Shown: positions 1-8,256 of the stretch, piece after piece
Position numbering within the stretch: the stretch's first letter is position 1
How the letters are laid out: each line of letters begins with the position of its first letter
Assembly (NCBI GenBank): GCA_046346665.1
Contig: JAXMHQ010000004.1
Coordinates: 1-64,000, forward strand
DNA from: JAXMHQ01 sp046346665
GTDB lineage: Bacteria > Verrucomicrobiota > Verrucomicrobiia > Limisphaerales > JAXMHQ01
Direction of reading: 5' to 3'
DNA: 64,000 bases
Translations under genes and position numbers: made by a program
Notes under the pieces: generated by a model
What the model saw: only the letters and a program-made list of their open reading frames with translations
Databases searched by the model: none
What the model was told of the DNA's origin: nothing

Positions 1-565
1 CGGCACCATCGTCTCCTACGACCTCAATTACCGTCCGTCCCTTTGGAAAAGCATCGGCGGACAAAAGCGCGCGCAGGAAGTGAACCGTGAGATTGCGCGG
101 CACGTGGACGTGATGATCGGCAACGAGGAGGATTTCACGGCGTGCCTCGGGTTCGAGGTGGAGGGGGCGGACGAGCACCTGAGCCGGATCGACGTCTCGG
201 CATTTCAGGCCATGATCGCGCGGGCGGTGAAGGCGTATCCGAACTTCAAGGCCACGGCCACGACCCTGCGCGCGGTGAAATCGGCCACGCGCAACGACTG
301 GGGCGCCATCTGCTGGAGCGGCGGCCAATTTTACGAGGCGCCCAACCGGCCCGACCTGGAGATCCTGGACCGTGTCGGTGGCGGGGACAGCTTTGCCAGC
401 GGGCTGGTTTACGGATTCCTGACGTTCAATGATCCGCAGAAGGCGGTGGAATACGGCGCGGCTCACGGCGCGCTGGCGATGACGACGCCGGGCGACACGT
501 CCATGGCGTCGCTCAAGGAAGTGGAAGCGCTCGTGAAAGGCGGCAGCGCAAGGGTTCAACGCTGA
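1..565 (+). CDS. PfkB-family carbohydrate kinase (KDG/fructokinase-like), 5' truncated by window edge
   Basis: The reading frame is open from base 2, so the gene begins before the window and only about the last 187 residues are visible. The visible part starts GTIVSYDLNYRPSLW, a stretch typical of 2-keto-3-deoxygluconate kinases and fructokinases. It is followed by the substrate-side segment MIGNEEDF and the C-terminal PfkB signature GGGDSFASGL, whose Asp is the expected catalytic base. A GTG at 80 lies inside the domain and is not a real start. The family phosphorylates a sugar or sugar acid with ATP in the cytoplasm. The substrate cannot be fixed from this fragment. The convergent MFS transporter downstream is of a type that often carries sugar acids, which is consistent with, but does not prove, a KDG kinase. 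Confidence 0.88.
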   Translation, partial: GTIVSYDLNYRPSLWKSIGGQKRAQEVNREIARHVDVMIGNEEDFTACLGFEVEGADEHLSRIDVSAFQAMIARAVKAYPNFKATATTLRAVKSATRNDWGAICWSGGQFYEAPNRPDLEILDRVGGGDSFASGLVYGFLTFNDPQKAVEYGAAHGALAMTTPGDTSMASLKEVEALVKGGSARVQR

Positions 566-600
566 AAAGCTGTCGATAGTCGAGCGTCGAGGGTCGAGGG

Positions 601-862
601 CCAAGAAAGGCAGAAGGAAGAATGTAGAATGCAGAAAAACGGGGCACTGCCGGGCTGGGCGAGACTTTGTCGAGTCCTCGAAAGGCCGGATTGATGGATT
701 TTTGGATAAATGGTGGAACTTCCGCGCGGAGCCATCCAACAATCCACAAATCCATTGATCCAATTATCCTCACAGCCCCAGTCAGGGCTCGACGGAGTCT
801 CGCCCCACCTGCGTTTTCTGCCCGTTTTTTGCATTCTACATTCTGCCTTCTGCCTTTCCCCT
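601..862. repeat. Nested palindromic mosaic element (three mirrored blocks)
   Basis: This fills the gap between two convergent genes and is one large imperfect inverted repeat. The outer block, AAAGGCAGAAGG (from about 606) with GTAGAATGCAGAAAAACGGG, is mirrored by CCCGTTTTTTGCATTCTAC and CCTTCTGCCTTT at 820-857. The middle block GGGCGAGACTTTGTCGAG (657-674) is mirrored by CTCGACGGAGTCTCGCCC (788-805). The inner block GGATTGATGGATTTTTGG (687-704) is mirrored by CCACAAATCCATTGATCC (743-761), around a GCGCGG centre near 725. The right arm overlaps the 3' end of the MFS gene. No coding content or transposase is present. Confidence 0.8.
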
Positions 863-2137
863 CGGCAGCGCAAAGCACAGGGCGGCGCTCACAAGGATGG
901 CGCACGCCAGGACTGTGAACGGGACCGCGGTGCCGTGGGTTTCCTGCTTAAGCCAGCCGAACGCGGCGTTGCCCGCCCAGCCCCCCACATTGCCGACCGC
1001 GTTCACCAGCCCCATCGCCGCCGCCGCCGCCCGGCGCGGCAGCAGTTCCGTCGGAATCGCAAAAAACGGCGCCAGGCCGGCGAACGGACCCTGGATCGCG
1101 AAACAAAGGAAGGCGTACGACAGCCAGAACGAATGGCGCGCCGCGATCACGCTGCCGAGGAGACAGACGCCAGTCACGGAGTAAACCAGCGCCACGTGCA
1201 TGCGCCGTTCGCCGGTGCGATCCGAATGGCGCGAGATCAACACCATGACCACGGCCGTGACGAGGTAAGGCACGGCGTAGAGCAGCCCGGTCTGGACCGA
1301 GGTGAATGGATGGTCCGGCGATTTCAGGGCTTCGCTCAGGAACGTGTTGCAGCCGTAGGAACAGGCGTTCATGAGAAAGCAGATCGGCATCATGACGAGC
1401 ACGGCGGGGCGGGCGAGGGATTTCCAGATCGACGATTGCGAGGGCGGTTCGAGTTCGGCGGCTTCGCGGGCCAGGGTTGTTTCCAGGTGTTCGCGTTCCG
1501 CGGTGGAAATCCACGCGGCATCGCGCGGGTGATCCCGGATGAGGAACCACCAGACGGGCAGCCAGAGAAAGGGCAGGGCGCCTTCGAGCATGAGCGCCGA
1601 GCGCCAGCCCCAGGTTCCGAGCAGCAGGCCCGTGATCGGGGCGGCCCCGGCCACCGCCAGCGGCTGGCAGAGATTCCAGTAGGCGTTTGCCCGCGCGCGT
1701 TCGCGCCTTGGAAACCAGCTTGCCAGCAATACCAGCGTTGCCGGGTAAACAGCGCTTTCCGCCAGGCCCAGCAGGAATCGCATCGTCCGAAACTGCCCCG
1801 CGGTCTGGACCAGCCCGCAGCCCACCGCCGCCACGCCCCAGGCGACGAGGCATAAACTCACCACCTTGCGCGCGCTCCAGCGGCTGGCCAGGTAGCCACC
1901 GGGAACCTGCAACAGCAGGTAACCCCAGAAGAAAATACCAATCGCATTGCCCCGCATCGCGTCGTCCATCCCGAGATCCGACATCGCAGTCGAGTGAGCC
2001 GGGTCGAACGCCAGCGCCACATTGGTGCGATCCACGTAAGAGATCGTGTACATCACCAGCGCCACGGGAATGATCCGCCACCAGCGGTCGCGGGGTGTTG
2101 AATCGACGGCGGATGACTGGAGCGGGGCTGATGTCAT
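836..2137 (-). CDS. MFS transporter, anion:cation symporter (ACS)-like
   Basis: A 433-aa inner-membrane protein with about 12 hydrophobic segments. The N-terminal segment YTISYVDRTNVALAF followed by GIFFWGYLLLQVPGGYLASR and the loop RWSARKV is the classic pattern of the ACS branch of the major facilitator superfamily. That branch imports hexuronates, galactonate, tartrate or phthalate with protons. The substrate is not predictable here; the sugar kinase at the window start makes a sugar acid plausible. The start at 2137 gives a short cytoplasmic N-terminus before TM1. The last residues (GKAEGRM) and the stop are encoded by the arm of the palindromic element at 601-862 and not by family-conserved sequence. 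Confidence 0.9.
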   Translation of the reverse strand: MTSAPLQSSAVDSTPRDRWWRIIPVALVMYTISYVDRTNVALAFDPAHSTAMSDLGMDDAMRGNAIGIFFWGYLLLQVPGGYLASRWSARKVVSLCLVAWGVAAVGCGLVQTAGQFRTMRFLLGLAESAVYPATLVLLASWFPRRERARANAYWNLCQPLAVAGAAPITGLLLGTWGWRSALMLEGALPFLWLPVWWFLIRDHPRDAAWISTAEREHLETTLAREAAELEPPSQSSIWKSLARPAVLVMMPICFLMNACSYGCNTFLSEALKSPDHPFTSVQTGLLYAVPYLVTAVVMVLISRHSDRTGERRMHVALVYSVTGVCLLGSVIAARHSFWLSYAFLCFAIQGPFAGLAPFFAIPTELLPRRAAAAAMGLVNAVGNVGGWAGNAAFGWLKQETHGTAVPFTVLACAILVSAALCFALPRGKAEGRM

Positions 2138-2203
2138 GCGGCGGGCAAATCAGAACCGAAAGCCGCCTTGAGCACAAGAGGAATGGATGAGGGTGTCGCG
2201 GGG

Positions 2204-2347
2204 TGTCGAGAGTCGAGGGTCGGGGGCCTGACCTGCGGGCTGGTGCTGCGCTCCTCTGTTTCGCACTTCACATGGGTGGCGGAGTGTTCGGGTGGCGTCG
2301 TCAGACCGAAGGTCAGGCTCTCGACCCTCGACCCTGGACCCTCGACA
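2204..2347. repeat. Nested palindromic element, TCGAG-word type
   Basis: It lies in the 350-bp divergent gap between the MFS transporter and the htrA gene. The left arm has TGTCGAGAGTCGAGGGTC at 2204-2221 and GGCCTGACCT at 2225-2234. It is mirrored by AGGTCAGGC and CTCTCGACCCTCGACCC, ending CCCTCGACA at 2347. Each arm is a degenerate tandem of the word TCGAGGG. No gene is visible in this gap. Confidence 0.7.
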
Positions 2348-2427
2348 TTTTTAGGGTGCGCTTGCGCAATCCCGCGGGCCGGTGGATGGTGCCGCGAGCC
2401 TCGTTACCGGAAGAGCGCGGTTCTTTT

Positions 2428-2457
2428 TTTGAACGTCTGGATGCCTGGACGTTCAAA
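2428..2457. promoter_or_regulatory. 10-bp perfect inverted repeat in the htrA 5' region
   Basis: TTTGAACGTC, a 10-base spacer, then GACGTTCAAA, placed 30 bases upstream of the htrA start codon. It could be an operator for a dimeric regulator or a hairpin in the 5' leader. No poly-T run follows it, so it is not a terminator. Function is not known. Confidence 0.4.
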
Positions 2458-2487
2458 GCACTGAACATCGACACAGAGTTTTATTGA

Positions 2488-4053
<1,566 letters not shown>

Positions 4054-4077
4054 AGTTCTGGGTTAATCGGAGTTGGA

Positions 4078-4110
4078 GGGGTCCGCCGGAGCCGGCGGGC
4101 CCCTTTTTTT
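4078..4110 (+). terminator. Rho-independent terminator of degP
   Basis: The stem GGGGTCCGCCGG / CCGGCGGGCCCC (one G-U pair) has a very short loop and is followed directly by seven T residues. It begins 24 bases after the degP stop codon. Confidence 0.9.
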
Positions 4111-4129
4111 CGGGGGATCGCCATCCGAT

Positions 4130-4199
4130 GTAGCCGCGATCGTGAGATCGCGGAGGTTTTGCGCAAGGCGGGGGACCGCAATCTGACGATTGCGGCTAC
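4130..4199. repeat. CCGC-hairpin dispersed repeat, paired copy
   Basis: Two 20-bp hairpins, CCGCGATC-GTGA-GATCGCGG at 4134-4153 and CCGCAATC-TGAC-GATTGCGG at 4176-4195. The pair is enclosed by GTAGCCGC and GCGGCTAC, so the whole unit is itself an inverted repeat. It lies between convergent degP and the unknown gene at 4205. Confidence 0.8.
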
Positions 4200-4204
4200 G
4201 GGGG

Positions 4205-4705
4205 TCAGCCGTTGAATTCCTCGACCTGGCCGAAGTTGAGCTGGCTGAGGTAGCCGAGCATTAGGTCCAGTTTGGGGAGGAGCAGGGCGAAAGTATTCCG
4301 GGTTTCGCCGCCGATGAATCCGAAGCTTGCCTGAACGGCGCCGTGCAGGATCCGGGTGTCATCGCCGAGATTGCGTTTGAGTTCGGCGAGAAGCTGGGCG
4401 CGATTTCCGGGCGGCGGATTTTTGAGCGGGGCGGCGCCAAAACCGAGCAGGAAAAGCGAGCCCCCGAGGTTTTGGACGAGGGCGCCCTGTTTCACGGCGA
4501 GCTCGGCAATTTTGCCCGCCCGGGCGGAGAGCTGGATGGGAGTTTCGGCCCGCACATAAACGAGCAGGAACTCCACCGGCCCGGTTTTCAGCGATTGACC
4601 GGCGAAGTGTTCCTCCAGCAGGACTTCGAGGCCTTCATCGGGCGCGGAGCTGCCGCCCGCCTTGCCAGCGGTGCGCTTGCGCAATTGAAACAGGGAACTC
4701 AGCAT
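4205..4705 (-). CDS. Hypothetical protein, 166 aa
   Basis: I do not recognise this family. The protein is soluble, with alternating hydrophobic strands and helices (EFLLVYVRAETPIQLSARAG; FLLGFGAAPL; ALLLPKLDLMLGYLSQLNFGQ) and no signal peptide. The TPIQLSARAG and GGSLFLLGFG segments could suggest a small alpha/beta domain, but no motif supports a function. It follows the small membrane protein gene by 25 bases on the same strand, so the two probably form one operon. Coding appears real because the frame is long, GC-typical and tightly placed. Confidence 0.7.
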   Translation of the reverse strand: MLSSLFQLRKRTAGKAGGSSAPDEGLEVLLEEHFAGQSLKTGPVEFLLVYVRAETPIQLSARAGKIAELAVKQGALVQNLGGSLFLLGFGAAPLKNPPPGNRAQLLAELKRNLGDDTRILHGAVQASFGFIGGETRNTFALLLPKLDLMLGYLSQLNFGQVEEFNG

Positions 4706-4730
4706 GAATTTCGGGCCGCTTCCGAGGCGG

Positions 4731-5108
4731 TCAGCTTCGTTGAACAGCGACGTCGAAACAAGGTGAAAAACTCCGCTCGGAATGCTGCCGGGCGGGCGGA
4801 GGCGGGCGCTGTCGCAGTTTGGATCGGAAATGCAGATACATGGAACCTTCCACCACGGTCAGGACCAGGAAAAGCAGCGCCGCACCGCCGACGAGGGCCA
4901 GGAGCAGGCGGCTTTTCAGGAGGCCTCGGCCCAGGTTCGCCAGGCCTGCGGGGAATCCGTGCCGCATCCAGAAGGCGGATTCCGCATCCGACACCCGGCG
5001 CCAAGCGTCGCTCCGCCGTGACAGAAGCCAGTAGAGCACGCTGTAAAACGCCCCTGCCGAAAGCGAGATCCAAAACCAGCGGAGCAGCGATTGCAGTTGT
5101 GCTTCCAT
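4731..5108 (-). CDS. Small integral membrane protein, 125 aa, unknown function
   Basis: Two predicted transmembrane helices: about residues 11-29 (FWISLSAGAFYSVLYWLLS) and 68-86 (LLLALVGGAALLFLVLTVV). They are separated by a charged loop (RRSDAWRRVSDAESAFWM). The C-terminus is basic and Pro-rich. No family is recognised. It is the promoter-proximal gene of a two-gene unit with the 166-aa protein downstream. Upstream lies a large palindromic element shared with the divergent deacetylase-family gene. Confidence 0.65.
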   Translation of the reverse strand: MEAQLQSLLRWFWISLSAGAFYSVLYWLLSRRSDAWRRVSDAESAFWMRHGFPAGLANLGRGLLKSRLLLALVGGAALLFLVLTVVEGSMYLHFRSKLRQRPPPPARQHSERSFSPCFDVAVQRS

Positions 5109-5126
5109 CCATAATCACATTGCACG

Positions 5127-5354
5127 GTCGAGAGTCGAGAGTCGAGACCACTCTGGGTGCGGAATGCTGAGTGCGGAATCCTGGCGGCGGTTTTTGTCCC
5201 TGTTTGTAGGAGCCGACGCAAGGAGGCTCACGCTTTCCGTTTCTCCTGATAAGTTAGAGCCTCCTTACGTCGGCTCCTACAATTGGACGTAAAAGCGGGC
5301 CGCCAGGATTCCGCACTCCGCATTCCGCATTCCGCATTGGAACGGCTCTCGACT
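5127..5354. repeat. Nested palindromic mosaic element (three mirrored blocks)
   Basis: In the divergent gap between the 125-aa membrane protein and the HDAC-family gene. The outer block GTCGAGAGTCGAGAG (5127 on) is mirrored weakly by CTCTCGAC at 5346-5353. The middle block TGCGGAATGCTGAGTGCGG (5158 on) with AATCCTGGCGGC is mirrored by GCCGCCAGGATTCCGCACTC at about 5299-5318. The inner block TGTAGGAGCCGACG then AGGAGGCTC (5205-5229) is mirrored by GAGCCTCCTTACGTCGGC and TCCTACA (5257-5281). The inner stem is about 22 bp. Confidence 0.8.
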
Positions 5355-5388
5355 TTTATTGGGCGGCTGGCACGATGCGGCGCGTCGA

Positions 5389-6261
5389 ATGAAAATCATC
5401 ACCGACGAATCCTGCGCGGGTTATTCGCAATCGGGTCATCCGGAAAAACCGGTGCGGATCACCCGCACGATCGCGCGGCTGCGGGCGCAGACCGAGCTGG
5501 CGGTGGACTGGGCGGCGCCGGCCCCGGCCTCGGACGCGGCATTGCTCCGGGCGCATTCGGCGTCGCACCTCGAGCGGGTGGCGAAGCAAACGGAGCCGTT
5601 CGACGAGGACACGCCGGCGTATCCGGGGATTGCGGGGCACGCGCGGTTGTCGGCGGGTGCGGCGATCGGCGCGATGCGGGCGGCGCGGGCGGGCGAGCGG
5701 GTGTTCAGCCTGATGCGGCCGCCGGGGCATCATGCCTGCCGGGATAAAGTGATGGGATTTTGTTTTTTCAACAACATGGCGGTGGCGGCGTTCGAGGCGC
5801 TGGCGGCCGGGGTGCGGCGCGTGGCGATTTACGATTTCGATGTTCACCACGGGAACGGCACGGAGGACATTGTGCTGCATCATCCGGGCGTGGCGTTTTA
5901 TTCGGTGCACCAGCATCCCTGTTATCCGGACACGGGCGGGGGGAACGTGGGGGACAATTGTTTTAATTTCCCGGTGGCGCCGCATGCGCCGCGGACGGTT
6001 TACCTGCAGGCGCTGCGGCGGGCGCTGGATCAACTGGAGCGATTCGGCCCGGAACTGGTGGGGGTATCGGCGGGGTTCGACGCTTTCGAGCGGGATCCGT
6101 TGGCGCAGGGAACTTTGAAGGAGGAGGATTTTTACACGCTGGGCACGTGGTTCCGGGAACTGAAGGTGCCGGTGTTCAGTTTGCTGGAAGGCGGTTACAG
6201 CAGGGATTTGCCGAGGTTGATTCTGGCCTACCTGCGCGGGCTTGAGGGGCTGGCGGCTTGA
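5389..6261 (+). CDS. Histone deacetylase/AcuC-family zinc deacetylase
   Basis: 290 aa, the usual length of bacterial class II HDAC-like amidohydrolases, which remove acetyl groups from lysine side chains or polyamines. Motifs seen are the tandem His of RPPGHHACRD, the zinc ligands in YDFDVHHGNGT (Asp and His), the third Asp in VSAGFDAFERDPL, and the C-terminal LEGGYS. The start chosen is the ATG at 5389 (MKIITDESCAGY), where family homology begins. A TTG at 5359 would add ten residues encoded by the adjacent repeat. Cytoplasmic and probably monocistronic. The physiological substrate is unknown. Confidence 0.92.
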   Translation: MKIITDESCAGYSQSGHPEKPVRITRTIARLRAQTELAVDWAAPAPASDAALLRAHSASHLERVAKQTEPFDEDTPAYPGIAGHARLSAGAAIGAMRAARAGERVFSLMRPPGHHACRDKVMGFCFFNNMAVAAFEALAAGVRRVAIYDFDVHHGNGTEDIVLHHPGVAFYSVHQHPCYPDTGGGNVGDNCFNFPVAPHAPRTVYLQALRRALDQLERFGPELVGVSAGFDAFERDPLAQGTLKEEDFYTLGTWFRELKVPVFSLLEGGYSRDLPRLILAYLRGLEGLAA

Positions 6262-6288
6262 GTGCGGGAACCGCGGTTATTCGGGGAA

Positions 6289-6314
6289 CCGCGATTTGAC
6301 AATCGCGGCTACGG
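6289..6314. repeat. CCGC-hairpin dispersed repeat, single copy
   Basis: CCGCGATT-TGAC-AATCGCGG followed by CTACGG, 27 bases after the deacetylase stop. It sits between convergent genes. The T-A pair replacing C-G in both arms relative to other copies keeps the stem intact. Confidence 0.75.
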
Positions 6315-6326
6315 GGAGAAGGGGAC

Positions 6327-6518
6327 TTAGCGCCGGGGTTTGCGGGTTTTGACGCTGAGCTGGACGGAGGGGCGGTGGGAACGGGAGATAAGGCGACGAT
6401 GAGTTTTGCGAAGGCGGCGGCGGATGCGGGCATGGGGGGTGAATCGCGAGCCCAGCGCCAGGAGGAGCACCAGGCCGCAGAAGGCCGCCATCCACCAGAT
6501 CACGGATCCGGATTGCAT
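6327..6518 (-). CDS. Possible small single-span membrane protein, 63 aa
   Basis: One hydrophobic helix (VIWWMAAFCGLVLLLALG, residues 6-23) is followed by an extremely basic tail (RIRRRLRKTHRRLISRSHR). The ATG start at 6518 gives a positive-inside single-span topology. It lies downstream of, and on the same strand as, the type VII-like operon, from which a CCGC-hairpin element separates it. No family is recognised. Spurious coding cannot be excluded at this length in GC-rich DNA. Confidence 0.45.
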   Translation of the reverse strand: MQSGSVIWWMAAFCGLVLLLALGSRFTPHARIRRRLRKTHRRLISRSHRPSVQLSVKTRKPRR

Positions 6519-6579
6519 GGAGTTTTGTTACAATGGACGGGGGCGCGTGTCCATGGAGAAACGCTGTAGCCTGCGGCCT

Positions 6580-6650
6580 GTAGCCGCAATCGTGAGATTC
6601 CGGTCCCCCGGCAAGCCGAAGCCTCCGCGATTTTACAATCGCGGCTACGG
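6580..6650. repeat. CCGC-hairpin dispersed repeat, paired copy
   Basis: The left hairpin CCGCAATC-GTGA-GATTCCGG (6584-6603) is imperfect. The right hairpin CCGCGATT-TTAC-AATCGCGG (6625-6644) is perfect and followed by CTACGG. The outer GTAGCC/GGCTAC repeat encloses both. It starts a few bases downstream of the metallopeptidase gene stop. Confidence 0.7.
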
Positions 6651-6654
6651 GGGG

Positions 6655-8256
6655 TCAGTGGCCGATGGAGCGGAGGAGTTCCTCGGCGTCGGCGCGGAGG
6701 CGCGGATCGGCGGTGGAGAGCAGGAGCGGGCGGAGGGTCTGGCGGGCGGCGGTGGGGTTGCGAGCGCGGATCTGGGCCTGGGCGAGCGAGATGAGATAGC
6801 CGCTGTTGTCGGGTTCCAGTTGGATGGCGAGGGCGAGTTGTTTCTGGGCTTCGGCGAGGTCTTCTGCCTGCACGGTTTCAAAAAATCCGAGGAGCTGGTG
6901 AGCCGGTCCGAAGCTGGGCATGAGGGCGATGGATTTCCGGAGGTGCGATCGAATTTCCGTTTCAGCGGCGCCGGTGATGGGAGCGTAGCGATCCTGGTTG
7001 TCCGCGGTGAGCCGGTATTTTTCGCGGGCATAGACGTAGTGGGCGAGGAATCCGTCGGCGCCGTGCTGGAAGGCGTCCTTGAGCAGGCGGACGGCTTCGG
7101 CGTGCCGGCCTTTTTGGGCGGCGAGCAGGCCGAGGGATTCGATGGGCAATGCGTTGGTCGGATCGATTTTCTGCGCGTAAAGAAACCAGCTCTCGGCGGC
7201 GTCGGTGCGGTCGATGCGCATGAGTTCGTCGCCGAGGCGGCAGCAGGTTTCGGCTGGGGGCATGTAGCGGGCGGTCATGCCGGATCCGGTGAGCGGGGTC
7301 ATGGGGAGGGCCCATTGGAGCGGGAGGAACTGGCCGCGTTCGAGGTAGCGGCGCATATCGGCTTCGACGGCGGGCAGGGTGGTCCGGAGCGCGTTGGTGA
7401 AGGCCTGGACGGGGGGCTGACCGTCCTGGAGCAATTTGGTGAATTGTCCGAACCGGGTTTGATAACTCACGCTGCCGCCCGCGGTCAGCAGGTGGGTGAG
7501 CAGCCAGGATTCGGCGTAGAAGATGCCTTGCCGCTCTTTTTCGTTGTATTCGGGGGATTCGCGGGTGACGGCGAACAGTTGGGACAGCGGCATGAGGGGG
7601 CGGCGGGCGAGGTAGCGGAGGTAAGGTTCGAGGGGTTTTCCGATTCGAACGGTGTAGCCGGTGGTTTCGAAGGTGGAATACAATTCCGCGATGCCTTCGT
7701 TGAGCCAGAGCGGCCAGATGCGTGCGTTCTGGCGGAACAGGAGGTGGGCGTATTCGTGGAAGATGACCTCGAGACCGGTGAAGGCGGAGTTGGTTCCCTG
7801 CAGTGAGAGCACGATGAGATTTTCATCGGAATCGCGCCGGAAAAATCCGGAGAGATTTGCGGGCTGCCCGTTGTAGAGCGGCAGGAAGGGGCGCAGGGCG
7901 GATTCGTCGGGGAAAACGAGAACGACGATGGGCGGGGAGGCGACGGCCTGGGCGCCGGCGAGGAGGCTGTAGGCCTGGCAGAATTGTTCAAGCTGAGCGG
8001 TGAGCCGATAGATCTCGGGCGGGGACGCGCAACTGAACACGTTGAAATGCGCGGTGCGGGTGGCGAACCACTGTCGCTGGAGGACGGCCGATCCGGGGGG
8101 CTGTGCGGCTGCGGGGGACTCGAGAATCGGAAGCAGCAAAAAAAGACACAAGGACGGAAGAAATAGAAATCGCGGCACCGCTTGGTACCGGTCAGGCGGC
8201 GCCGCGGAGCGGCGCCCTAACGTACGAATGACGCGCAGGGATGACGGAAATCTCAT
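6655..8256 (-). CDS. Secreted HExxH metallopeptidase-like protein with TPR repeats
   Basis: 533 aa. The start at 8256 overlaps the ATPase stop codon as ATGA; an upstream start at 8298 would lie inside that gene. A long basic N-terminus leads into a hydrophobic core (FLFLPSLCLFLLLPIL) and a SPAAAQ cleavage site, so export is likely. The peptidase region carries IFHEYAHLLF (HExxH zinc motif) and the downstream NEGIAELYS Glu, the layout of MA-clan gluzincins (DUF1570/peptidase-MA-like). The C-terminal part has TPR-like helices (AESWFLYAQKIDPTNALPIESLG and following) for protein binding. As last gene of the FtsK/WXG100-like operon it may process exported substrates or envelope material; that role is inference. 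Confidence 0.85.
   Translation of the reverse strand: MRFPSSLRVIRTLGRRSAAPPDRYQAVPRFLFLPSLCLFLLLPILESPAAAQPPGSAVLQRQWFATRTAHFNVFSCASPPEIYRLTAQLEQFCQAYSLLAGAQAVASPPIVVLVFPDESALRPFLPLYNGQPANLSGFFRRDSDENLIVLSLQGTNSAFTGLEVIFHEYAHLLFRQNARIWPLWLNEGIAELYSTFETTGYTVRIGKPLEPYLRYLARRPLMPLSQLFAVTRESPEYNEKERQGIFYAESWLLTHLLTAGGSVSYQTRFGQFTKLLQDGQPPVQAFTNALRTTLPAVEADMRRYLERGQFLPLQWALPMTPLTGSGMTARYMPPAETCCRLGDELMRIDRTDAAESWFLYAQKIDPTNALPIESLGLLAAQKGRHAEAVRLLKDAFQHGADGFLAHYVYAREKYRLTADNQDRYAPITGAAETEIRSHLRKSIALMPSFGPAHQLLGFFETVQAEDLAEAQKQLALAIQLEPDNSGYLISLAQAQIRARNPTAARQTLRPLLLSTADPRLRADAEELLRSIGH

Noticed and set aside
601..862. Insertion sequence or MITE with terminal inverted repeats
   Set aside because: No transposase, no target-site duplication that I can define, and the nested multi-block symmetry is unlike a simple MITE. 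Kept as an unnamed repeat class.
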